A DNA stretch of 51,366 nt from Halorubrum sp. SD626R (GTDB lineage: Archaea > Halobacteriota > Halobacteria > Halobacteriales > Haloferacaceae). The notes beneath the pieces were generated by a model. It was not told the DNA's origin. It saw only the letters and a list, made by a program, of their open reading frames with translations, and ran no database searches. Within the stretch, counting starts at the first letter, position 1, and every line of letters starts with the position of its first letter. This document shows positions 26,112-33,046 of the stretch, piece by piece. The stretch spans positions 1-51,366 of the forward strand of contig NZ_CVRT01000153.1 in NCBI RefSeq assembly GCF_001261915.1. The letters are read 5' to 3'. A program made the translations under genes and the position numbers.

Positions 26112-27110
26112 ATGGAAACGAGGAAGGTGCAGGTCACCGGCGGCTCGACGTACACCGTCTCGATCCCGAAGACGTGGGCGACCGAGAACGACGTGGAGGC
26201 CGGCACCGAGATCGAGTTTTTCCCCGACGGCGACTCGCTGTTCCTCACGCCGCGGTCGGAGGAGGAGCGCACCCGCGGGAGCCTCGACGTCACCGACCTC
26301 TCGGGACAGGCGCTCATGCGCGCGGTGACGACGATGTACGTCAGCGGGTTCGACGTCATCGAGCTGGAGGGCGTCGAGGTCACCACCGAGCAGCGCTCCA
26401 CGATCCGCGAGGCGGTCCAGAGCCTCGTCGGGCTGGAGGTGTTAGAGGAGACCCGCGACCGCGTCGTCATCCAGGACCTGCTCGACTCCTCCGAACTGTC
26501 GATCCACAACGCCGTCACCCGGATGCGACTGATCTCGCTGTCGATGCTAGAGGACGCGCTCGCCGCTCTCTCCGAACTCGATCACGACCTCGCCCGCGAC
26601 GTGATCGGTCGCGACGATGACCTCGACCGGCTGTGGCTCGTCGTCTCCCGGATCTTCCGGGCGACGCTGCGCACGCCGAAGGCGGCCGAGGAGCTCGGGC
26701 TCCCGCGCGAGGAGTGCTTCGACTACCACTCCAGCGCCCGCCAGCTGGAGCGGATCGGCGACCACGCGACAAAGATCGGCCATCTCACGCTCAGCATCGA
26801 CGAACCGCTCCCCGACGAGGTCGTCGAGGCCGTCAACGAGCTCCACGCCGACGCGGTCGAGGTGATCGACACCGCGATGGACGCGCTGTTCGCCGACGAG
26901 AGCGAGGAGGCGACCCGGCTCGCGAACGAGGCGCGTACCGGCGTCAGGGCGATCGACGAGCGGGTCCGCGCCATCGACGAGCTCCTCCGCGACCTGGACC
27001 CGGCCCGCGCGCAGCTGCTCGGGCTCGTCGTCGACTCCGTGCTTCGGTCCGCCGACTACGGTGGCAACGTCGCCGAGACGGCCCTCCAGAAGGCCGCGCC
27101 GACGCCGTGA
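26112..27110 (+). CDS. Phosphate-uptake regulator, AbrB domain fused to PhoU domains
   Basis: The 332-residue protein begins with an AbrB/SpoVT-like DNA-binding domain (METRKVQVTGGSTYTVSIPKTWATENDVEAGTEIEFFPDGDSLFL), followed from about residue 100 by PhoU-like three-helix bundles with YHSSARQLERIGDHATKIGHL, the PhoU metal-binding signature. Haloarchaeal proteins of this build are linked to regulation of phosphate transport; here no pst genes are adjacent, so it may act in trans. It has its own AT-rich promoter region. Confidence 0.88.
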   Translation: METRKVQVTGGSTYTVSIPKTWATENDVEAGTEIEFFPDGDSLFLTPRSEEERTRGSLDVTDLSGQALMRAVTTMYVSGFDVIELEGVEVTTEQRSTIREAVQSLVGLEVLEETRDRVVIQDLLDSSELSIHNAVTRMRLISLSMLEDALAALSELDHDLARDVIGRDDDLDRLWLVVSRIFRATLRTPKAAEELGLPREECFDYHSSARQLERIGDHATKIGHLTLSIDEPLPDEVVEAVNELHADAVEVIDTAMDALFADESEEATRLANEARTGVRAIDERVRAIDELLRDLDPARAQLLGLVVDSVLRSADYGGNVAETALQKAAPTP

Positions 27111-27150
27111 GTCGGGTGGGTTTTTCACCGTCGCGTCCCGAAATTCGCGC

Positions 27151-27534
27151 ATGCCAGAGATAGAGCTCGGTGTACCGCGAGGAGTCGTCGAGTCGCTGCC
27201 GGAGGAGGACGGCACCGCCGAGCAGGACATGCGGCGCGCGATCGCCGGGATCCAGTCGCGGATCAACGAGGAGATCGAGGGCGCCGAGCCGGCCGAGGCG
27301 GCCGAGGTGGTCGCCGACGCGGTCGAGCGGATGGAGTCGCAGGCGAGCACGTACCACGAGTTCGTCCCCGAACTGCGCGCCTGGGGACAGTCGCCCATCT
27401 ACGCGATCGCGTGGCGGAACCTCTACGTGGAGCTGGTCGGCCAGCTGTACGAGCACGAGTGGCTCGGCGACGAGCTGGGTCGCGAGCGCAACTTCCGGCT
27501 CGTCGAGGACGGGATCCGACTGTCGGACCTGTAG
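27151..27534 (+). CDS. Conserved small haloarchaeal protein, function unknown
   Basis: This 127-residue acidic protein starts MPEIELGVPRGVVESLPEEDG. It has a long helical region (EQDMRRAIAGIQSRINEEIEGAEPAEAAEVVADAVERMESQ) and a tryptophan-containing C-terminal half (ELRAWGQSPIYAIAWRNLYVELVGQLYEHEWL). No cysteines or known motifs are present. It begins 40 bases after the PhoU-type gene and may share its transcript. ATG 27151 is chosen because the upstream open frame is only arginine-rich shadow sequence. Confidence 0.7.
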   Translation: MPEIELGVPRGVVESLPEEDGTAEQDMRRAIAGIQSRINEEIEGAEPAEAAEVVADAVERMESQASTYHEFVPELRAWGQSPIYAIAWRNLYVELVGQLYEHEWLGDELGRERNFRLVEDGIRLSDL

Positions 27535-27612
27535 ACGGTTCGCCGCATTCTGCGAGCCCGATCCGACCGCAAGCGGTTCGGTCTGAGAACGCAGCGATAT
27601 CCGCGGCCGCCT

Positions 27613-27623
27613 CTTTTTAAACT
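27613..27623 (+). promoter_or_regulatory. TATA element of the SAMP-like operon
   Basis: CTTTTTAAAC is centred about 27 bases before ATG 27645, consistent with a leaderless first gene. Confidence 0.55.
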
Positions 27624-27644
27624 GCGGGACCCAGATATGCGAGT

Positions 27645-27926
27645 ATGAAACTGGAACTGCGGTTCTTCGCGACGTTTCGCGAGGCCGCCGGCGGAAAGAT
27701 CGTCGAGGCGGAGTTCGCCGACGGGTCGAGCGTCGGCGACGTGTTACTGGATCTGGAGTCGGAGTACGAGGAGATGGCCGGTCGCCTGATCGTCGACGGC
27801 GGCCTCGCCCCGCAGATCAACGTGCTGAAGAACGGGCGCGAGGTGCTCCACCTCGACGGGTTGGAGACGTCGCTGGAGGACGGCGACCGCCTCTCGGTGT
27901 TCCCGCCGGTGGCGGGCGGCGCATGA
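27645..27926 (+). CDS. MoaD/SAMP-type ubiquitin-like small modifier protein
   Basis: This is a 93-residue beta-grasp protein starting MKLELRFFATFREAAGGK, with INVLKNGREVLHLDG and the ending LSVFPPVAGGA. Proteins of this family are adenylated at a C-terminal diglycine by an E1-like enzyme and then used as sulfur carriers for molybdopterin synthesis or joined to lysines (SAMPs). Here one alanine follows the diglycine because the last codon overlaps the next start (GCATGA). The extra residue would need trimming unless activation tolerates it. It is first in a three-gene operon. It looks closest to the MoaD-like SAMP3 type, but I cannot verify that. Confidence 0.88.
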   Translation: MKLELRFFATFREAAGGKIVEAEFADGSSVGDVLLDLESEYEEMAGRLIVDGGLAPQINVLKNGREVLHLDGLETSLEDGDRLSVFPPVAGGA

Positions 27927-28273
27927 CCGCCGAGGGCGACGCGGAGGCCAGCGAGGCCGGCGAGGCCGCGGTCGACTTCCCGCCCGCGGAGGCGGGCTGG
28001 AAGCGCGAGACGGTCGCGTACCGCGGGATTTCGCGGCGGCTCGCGGCCCATTACCTCGTCAACCTCGGCGGCGAACTCGTCGGCACAGACGACCCGGCGG
28101 AGGCGACCCGCGTGGACGGCGACGGGTGGCGCGTCGCGCTCAGCGCCGAGAAGGTGACGGCCGCGGCCGCCATCAGGCTTACCGAGGTGACCGCGGCGTT
28201 CGTCGGCGACCCGGAGGCGCTGGCGGAGCTCCTCCCGAAGTACCAGCAGAAGGCGATGCGAGCCGGAGGCTGA
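27923..28273 (+). CDS. Unknown protein in SAMP-like operon, ends in diglycine
   Basis: The 116-residue protein overlaps the SAMP-like gene by ATGA. After an acidic N terminus, the core runs WKRETVAYRGISRRLAAHYLVNLGGELVG, GDGWRVALSAEKV, then VTAAFVGDPEALAELLPKYQQKAMRAGG. The phrases resemble the C-terminal domain found fused to MoaD in some bacterial MoaD-related proteins (formerly DUF1952), which would make this a split version; this is a recollection-based guess. The C terminus is itself GG. Probably works with its operon partner in sulfur transfer or protein tagging. Confidence 0.65.
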   Translation: MTAEGDAEASEAGEAAVDFPPAEAGWKRETVAYRGISRRLAAHYLVNLGGELVGTDDPAEATRVDGDGWRVALSAEKVTAAAAIRLTEVTAAFVGDPEALAELLPKYQQKAMRAGG

Positions 28274-28698
28274 TGACCGACGACGAGGGACAGCCGGACG
28301 CGGGGTCGACTCCGCCCGCCGACGGGTACCCGATCGACGGCACCGCGCTGGTGAAGACGGCGGCGCTCGCGAGCGTCCCCGCCGAGCGGCTCCCCGCCCT
28401 CCTCACCCGCGTGCAGGCGGACCTGGGGCCGCGGATCGACGACTACCGCCGGCGGTACGAGCGCATCGCGGTCGAGCCGGAGCGCGAGACGTTCCTCGTG
28501 GAGCCCGACCACTGGGCGAGCGTCGGCGAGCGGCTGGGGCTCACGGACCGCGAGCGCGACGCCGTCGCCCGCGCGCACGAGACGGCGGTCGAACGGGCTG
28601 GATCGGGTCGGACGACCCGCGAGGAGTTCGAGACCGCGCTGGAGATCCGATCGGGCGTCGTGATCGGCGTCGGCGGCGAGGGGCGCGACGGGGAGTGA
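28273..28698 (+). CDS. Unknown acidic helical protein, third gene of SAMP-like operon
   Basis: This 141-residue protein starts at ATG 28273, sharing a base with the previous stop (TGATG), so it is translationally coupled. The predicted content is mostly helical (ALVKTAALASVPAERLPALLTRVQADLGPRIDDYRRRYERI) with one strand-rich segment (AVEPERETFLVEPDHWASVG). No cysteines and no membrane segment. No family recognised. Its fixed place behind the modifier gene is the only functional hint. Confidence 0.65.
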   Translation: MTDDEGQPDAGSTPPADGYPIDGTALVKTAALASVPAERLPALLTRVQADLGPRIDDYRRRYERIAVEPERETFLVEPDHWASVGERLGLTDRERDAVARAHETAVERAGSGRTTREEFETALEIRSGVVIGVGGEGRDGE

Positions 28699-28790
28699 CG
28701 GTTGACGGGCGCGACAGGGGTGATCGCCGGTCAAGCGCGGCGACCGACCGGGACCGACGCCTTTTCGGCGCCCCGCGCGGACGTGCCGCC

Positions 28791-29510
28791 ATGCGACTCG
28801 CACGCCTGCTCACGACGGACGGACCGGTCTCCGGACGCTACGAAGACGGGACGATCGTCGCGGACGACGGCCGCTACGAGGTCGGCCGCGACGGGCGGCT
28901 CCTCCCGCCCTGCGACCCGGGCGCGCTCTACTGCGTCGGGCGGAACTACGCCGAGACGCTAGACCAGATGGAGTACGAGCGCCCCGAGGAGCCCGACTTC
29001 TTCATCAAGCCGCCGGCGAGCCTGCTCGCGCACGGCGAGCCGATCGCGTACCCCGAGTGGACCGACGAGCTGACGTACGCCGGCGAGCTTGTCGCCGTCA
29101 TCGACGAGCGCTGTCGGGACCTGAACCCCGGAGATGTCCCCGAGGTCGTCCGCGGGTACACGATCATGAACGACGTCGACGCGCTCGACCAGCAGGGCCG
29201 GACCGCGCGCAAGGCGTTCGACGGCTCCGGGCCCCTCGGCCCGTGGATCGAGACCGACGTCGACCCGACGAACCTCGACATCTCGACGACGGTCGGCGGG
29301 GAAGAGCGCCAGGACGCGAACACCGAGCTGATGCTGTTCGGACCGCACGAGATCGTTTCGTACCTCTCGGAGCGGTTTACGTTCGAACCCGGCGACTGCG
29401 TCGCCTTCGGCAGCCCGGCGAACCCGGGGCTCGTCGAGCCGGGCGAAGAAGTCGAGATCACCTACGAGGGCGTCGGGACGCTGTCGAATCGAGTGGTCGA
29501 CGAGGCGTAA
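28791..29510 (+). CDS. Fumarylacetoacetate hydrolase (FAH) family protein
   Basis: The 239-residue protein has the FAH core: GALYCVGRNYAETLDQM, EPDFFIKPPASLLAHGEPIAYP, ELTYAGELVAVIDERCRDL (metal-binding Glu region), VRGYTIMNDVDALDQQ and KAFDGSGPLGPWIE. Metal-binding acidic residues are in place. Such enzymes hydrolyse or decarboxylate acylpyruvates, oxaloacetate or related 2-keto acids in catabolic pathways; substrate cannot be read. It follows the SAMP-like operon by about 90 bases on the same strand and may be read from it or from its own promoter. Confidence 0.85.
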   Translation: MRLARLLTTDGPVSGRYEDGTIVADDGRYEVGRDGRLLPPCDPGALYCVGRNYAETLDQMEYERPEEPDFFIKPPASLLAHGEPIAYPEWTDELTYAGELVAVIDERCRDLNPGDVPEVVRGYTIMNDVDALDQQGRTARKAFDGSGPLGPWIETDVDPTNLDISTTVGGEERQDANTELMLFGPHEIVSYLSERFTFEPGDCVAFGSPANPGLVEPGEEVEITYEGVGTLSNRVVDEA

Positions 29511-29592
29511 CCGGAGACGCTTTCTAAATTAAATATACGGTGGCGCGTGCCTGCGAGCGGCCGACAGGCCGCGAGTCAGCACGCGCGAGGGA

Positions 29593-29624
29593 GTCAGTCG
29601 CCGAGCGGAGCGACGGCGACTGAC
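29593..29624. repeat. Perfect 11-bp-stem hairpin
   Basis: GTCAGTCGCCG (29593-29603) pairs with CGGCGACTGAC (29614-29624) across a 10-base purine-rich loop. It lies about 80 bases past the FAH-family stop and could terminate or protect that transcript, but has no T-run. Confidence 0.6.
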
Positions 29625-29770
29625 GAGGCTGGGGAGGCGTGAGGCCGCGGTGCTGTGAGGGGTGGGACTCAAAGGGGCAGCCGCGAGGGCGATGCCTGAC
29701 GACGCAAGGACCGCAGGGAGTGAGCAGCGCGAGCGACCGAGGACCGCAGCGAGTCACGCGAGTCCTCGCG

Positions 29771-29852
29771 GCTGGGGCTTTGGAGGTGTTCGCTGGCTAT
29801 CTCAGGTCAATCATTTATAAACGGGCAGCTTGGGCTTTGGAAGTATTCACCG
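29771..29852 (+). repeat. Pair of direct repeats (GGGCTTTGGARGTRTTC type)
   Basis: Copies at 29771-29796 and 29828-29852 share GGGCTTTGGA and most flanking bases. TTTATAAAC lies between them. The pairing with a promoter-like element suggests a conserved transcribed or regulatory element. Confidence 0.5.
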
Positions 29853-29916
29853 TGTCGCTGGCAGTAACAGAACGAACTGCAGGTGAACCGACAAAGAGAC
29901 GCTCTTCATAGCTCGA

Positions 29917-31137
29917 TTATTCTGGGTTCCGTAGCGGCTGTCGCTCGCCGTACGTCAGCGTTCGCCAGACCCACTCGACGGGGCCGAACCGATAGTAATT
30001 GAGCCAGAGCACGGACAGCACAACCTGCACGACCCAGATCGCGAGGACGATCCCGTACTGCTCGACGCGGGTCACGGAGCCGAACAGCCCGAGCCCGTGG
30101 CCGTAGAAGATCGAGGTCGCGAGCACGGTCTGGAGCAGGTAGTTCGTGAACGCCGTCCGGCCGACCGCGGCGAAGGTCCGCGTCACCGGGCCGTCCGGCC
30201 GCCGCTTCGCGTACAGCGTGACGAGACCGAGGTAGCCGCCGGCGACGAGGAGGCTCCCCCAGTAGTTGAACTGCCGCCAGTACAGCGCCGCGGCCGCGCT
30301 CCAGTCGTTGGCTTCGATGTACGCGACGCCGGCGACGACGACCCCGACGCCGACGACGCCGCCGGCGACGAGGCCCTTGTAGACGCGCGCCGACCGCTCG
30401 CCGGTCAGCACGCCCCAGCGGTAGAGGGCCATCCCGAGCAGCATCACGCCGCCGACCCGCCAGAAGCTGGAGCCGATGAAGCCTGTCGTCTGCCGCTGGA
30501 ACGAGGAGTCGACGCGGTGATCCAGCTGCTCCAGCCAGCCGCCTCGGTATGTCGCCACCTCCTGCCGCAGCGCGGCCTCGCTCGGCGCCCACTGCGACGC
30601 GATCGCGTCGCCGCCGATGCTGACGGCGGCGAACAGCTCGGTGGCGGGAACGAACAGCAGGAAGAGCCCGCCGAGCGCCGCGAGCTGTTTCGCCCCCGAG
30701 TCGCGGAGCGCGATCAGGAACAGCGCGGTGAAGCCGTAGGCGACGAGGATGTCGCCGTACCACAGCAGGTAGGCGTGCAGCAGGCCGATCGCGATGAGGA
30801 CCGCGGTGCGCCGGTAGTGGAGCCGGACCGCGTCCTGACCCTTCTCCTCCTTGCTCTCGACGAACAGGAGGATTCCGGCGCCGAACAGCGCCGAGAACAG
30901 CGTGATGAGCTTCGACTGCGCGAACACGTGGCCGGCGAACCACGCCCAGTAGTTCGCGCCGGTGAACTCGCCGTAGACGGCGCCGTCGGCGTAGACGGTG
31001 GGGTTCAGCAGCGACGCCTCCGGCATCGCGAACACCCAGACGTTGATGAGTAAGATTCCGAGGAGGGCGAACCCCCTGAGCGCGTCGAGGCTGACGATGC
31101 GTTCGGAGGGCGGTGTCGGGCCGGCGTCGCGTGTCAC
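29917..31137 (-). CDS. DUF418-family (YeiB-like) membrane protein
   Basis: The protein (406 residues from GTG 31137; 425 from ATG 31194) begins SERIVSLDALRGFALLGILLINVWVF, the canonical YeiB/heparan-alpha-glucosaminide acetyltransferase-like start. About 10 membrane helices follow, with LITLFSALFGAGILLFVESKEEKG and LLHAYLLWYGDILVAYGFTALFL. The C-terminal half is the DUF418 domain (RRPDGPVTRTFAAVGRTAFTNYLLQTV and GPVEWVWRTLTYGERQPLR). Function is unproven; family resemblance suggests membrane acyl transfer. The shorter start is chosen because the first 19 residues of the longer form are not conserved in type. Confidence 0.82.
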   Translation of the reverse strand: MTRDAGPTPPSERIVSLDALRGFALLGILLINVWVFAMPEASLLNPTVYADGAVYGEFTGANYWAWFAGHVFAQSKLITLFSALFGAGILLFVESKEEKGQDAVRLHYRRTAVLIAIGLLHAYLLWYGDILVAYGFTALFLIALRDSGAKQLAALGGLFLLFVPATELFAAVSIGGDAIASQWAPSEAALRQEVATYRGGWLEQLDHRVDSSFQRQTTGFIGSSFWRVGGVMLLGMALYRWGVLTGERSARVYKGLVAGGVVGVGVVVAGVAYIEANDWSAAAALYWRQFNYWGSLLVAGGYLGLVTLYAKRRPDGPVTRTFAAVGRTAFTNYLLQTVLATSIFYGHGLGLFGSVTRVEQYGIVLAIWVVQVVLSVLWLNYYRFGPVEWVWRTLTYGERQPLRNPE

Positions 31138-31273
31138 GGATTGGTTCCGACGAGAGGCCCCACGACCGAATAGCTTCGGATAGGCTCGGACCACGGAGCG
31201 GTCGCACGGCGGAACGGCAGTCGGTCACACGGCGGACCGGCGGTCGGCCGCACGGCGGACCCGGATCGGCTGC

Positions 31274-32344
31274 TCAGTCCAGGCGGACGGCCTCGCCGCG
31301 CTCGGAGGACCGGTAGATCGCGTCGATGACGCGCTGGACGGAGAGCGCCTCGTCGACCGCGTTGATGTCTGGTGCCTCGCCCGCCGCGACCGCGTCGAGG
31401 AACGTCGCCTGCTCGGCGGCGTGGCCGTCGCCCTCGCGGGTCGTTATCTCGGCGTCGGAGAAGTGGTGCCGGTCGCCGTCGAACGCGCTCGCCTCGTGGA
31501 TCGTGAGCTCGTCGCTGCCGCGGTCGAACGTCGCGCCCGCCTCGGTTCCTCGGATCACGAACTCGTCGTTCGTCGGGCGGTTCGTCGCCCACGCGACCTC
31601 CAGCGAGACCGTGTTGCCGTCGGCGTCGCGGAGGAACGCCGACGCGGAGTCCTCCACGTCGAACCCCTCGCCCCCGTCGTCGTCGCCCCACATGTGGACG
31701 TACGCGTAGTCGTCGCGCCCCCCGAACTCCGAGCGCGTCTCGCCCGACACCTCGACGATCTCCGGGTGGTCGAGGAAGTACAGCGCCAGGTCGATCGCGT
31801 GGACGCCGATGTCGATGAGGGCGCCGCCGCCGGCGACCTCGCCGGAGGTGAACCACGAGCCGCGACCGGGGACGCCGCGGCGCCGGACGTAGTTCGCCTC
31901 GACGTGGGTCGTCTCGCCGAACCGACCCTCCGCTTGATACTCCTTGATCACCTGTACCGGCTCCGCGAACCGGTTGTTGAACCCGACCATGCAGAACCCC
32001 TCGGCGTCGCGGGCGGCCGCGGCGATGCGCTCCGCGCTCTCGACCGTGTGCGCGAGCGGCTTCTCTAAGAGCACGTCGAGGCCGGCCTCCAGCGCCGAGA
32101 CGGCGTACTCCTCGTGGAACCGGTTCGGCGTCGTGACCAGGACGGCGTCGCACTCCTCGTAGAGGTCGCTCTCGCTCTCGTATGCGTGGACGCCGAACTC
32201 CTCGTGGAACCGCCGGCGGGCGTCCGGGTCGATGTCCATCCCGCCGACGAGGTTCGCGCCGCGCTCGGTCAGCTTCGTCGCGTGGTGGTTTCCGATCCCG
32301 CCGAGCCCGACGATGCCGACGGCGACGTCGTTCGCGTGAGTCAT
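31274..32344 (-). CDS. Gfo/Idh/MocA-family NAD(P)-dependent oxidoreductase
   Basis: This is a 356-residue protein with Rossmann motif VGIVGLGGIGNHHATKL at the N terminus, the DAVLVTTPNRFHEEYAVSALEAGLDVLLEKPLAHT block containing the family's EKP lysine near residue 95, and GGGALIDIGVHAIDLALYFL with the catalytic Asp and His. Substrates are usually sugars, inositols or their derivatives. Two genes further on is a sugar phosphate isomerase-like gene, which may hint at sugar catabolism. A short palindrome lies in its promoter region. Confidence 0.9.
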   Translation of the reverse strand: MTHANDVAVGIVGLGGIGNHHATKLTERGANLVGGMDIDPDARRRFHEEFGVHAYESESDLYEECDAVLVTTPNRFHEEYAVSALEAGLDVLLEKPLAHTVESAERIAAAARDAEGFCMVGFNNRFAEPVQVIKEYQAEGRFGETTHVEANYVRRRGVPGRGSWFTSGEVAGGGALIDIGVHAIDLALYFLDHPEIVEVSGETRSEFGGRDDYAYVHMWGDDDGGEGFDVEDSASAFLRDADGNTVSLEVAWATNRPTNDEFVIRGTEAGATFDRGSDELTIHEASAFDGDRHHFSDAEITTREGDGHAAEQATFLDAVAAGEAPDINAVDEALSVQRVIDAIYRSSERGEAVRLD

Positions 32345-32354
32345 GGCTCAAATT

Positions 32355-32370
32355 CACAACGAAAGTTGTT
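32355..32370 (-). promoter_or_regulatory. Palindromic operator candidate before the Gfo/Idh/MocA gene
   Basis: ACAAC-GAAA-GTTGT is an inverted repeat 12-25 bases before ATG 32344, where a bound protein would cover the transcription start. It suggests local repression, but no binding protein can be named. Confidence 0.4.
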
Positions 32371-32383
32371 AAGGTTCACGCTC

Positions 32384-32470
32384 CGGATCACGGGGCGGCT
32401 TCGACTCACGAAGCGGCTCCGGTTCACGAAGCGGCTTCGATCCGCGGGGCGGCCTCGGCTCCGGGAGGCG
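32384..32470. repeat. 18-bp tandem repeat, about 4.5 copies
   Basis: Five consecutive units resemble CGGTTCACGAAGCGGCTT, starting at 32384, 32402, 32420, 32438 and 32456, with a few changes each. The array fills most of the space between two minus-strand genes. Confidence 0.7.
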
Positions 32471-32480
32471 CGACCGCGGT

Positions 32481-32909
32481 TCAGAGGACGCCGAGGAGCG
32501 CATCGATCAGTTGGACCACGCCGTCGAGCGACTCCGCGCCGCTCCCGAGCTTCCCGTCGCCCGGCGCGAGCCGCCGAATCCGATCGGACTCGCGGCTCCA
32601 GACGAAGCGGCCGACCAGCCATCCGCTGGCGAGCAGCGAGACCGTCGCGAGGAGCCGCGATATCGCGAACAGCCGCAGGATGAGGGGGAGCAGGAGTACC
32701 AGTACCGCCCCGGCGACGACGTACGTGACGGCCGAGCGCAGCGACGCCGCGAGCGTCAGTTCGACCGTCCCGGTTCCGATGAGGAGCGCGGTCCCGCCGA
32801 CCCCGATCAGCAGCGTCCCCCAGACGATCGCTCCGAGCAGCCGCACCCGACCGCCGTACCCGGAGTCGGCGGTTCCAGATACGTCGTCGTGGACCCACGG
32901 ATTGCGCAT
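32481..32909 (-). CDS. Small membrane protein with three predicted helices
   Basis: This 142-residue protein has a polar N terminus and three hydrophobic segments (LLGAIVWGTLLIGVGGTALLIG, VTYVVAGAVLVLLLPLILRLFA, LATVSLLASGWLVGRFVW). A short amphipathic C-terminal helix (LDGVVQLIDALLGVL) follows. No family recognised. It stands alone upstream of the tandem-repeat spacer. Confidence 0.65.
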   Translation of the reverse strand: MRNPWVHDDVSGTADSGYGGRVRLLGAIVWGTLLIGVGGTALLIGTGTVELTLAASLRSAVTYVVAGAVLVLLLPLILRLFAISRLLATVSLLASGWLVGRFVWSRESDRIRRLAPGDGKLGSGAESLDGVVQLIDALLGVL

Positions 32910-33046
32910 ACGGAGCCTCGCTTCTCGGCCCGTATATATCTCGCTTCAGATACCCGAAACGCGGCGGGTGAAACGTTCGATTGCGACGCGCGAAAGGTCC
33001 GGGGGTATCTCGTCGCCGCGGGGGACGGGCCCCGCGGGACCCCCGC

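Larger units (their letters stand above)
29511..29916. other. Non-coding interval with hairpins and direct repeats
   Basis: No gene is supported in this 406-base interval, although short open frames exist. It contains a strong hairpin (29593-29624), a purine-rich stretch like a type I have seen scattered in haloarchaeal genomes, and two copies of a GGGCTTTGGARGTRTTC-type element 57 bases apart with a TATA-like TTTATAAAC between them. It may be a dispersed non-coding repeat or a small-RNA locus. Confidence 0.5.
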
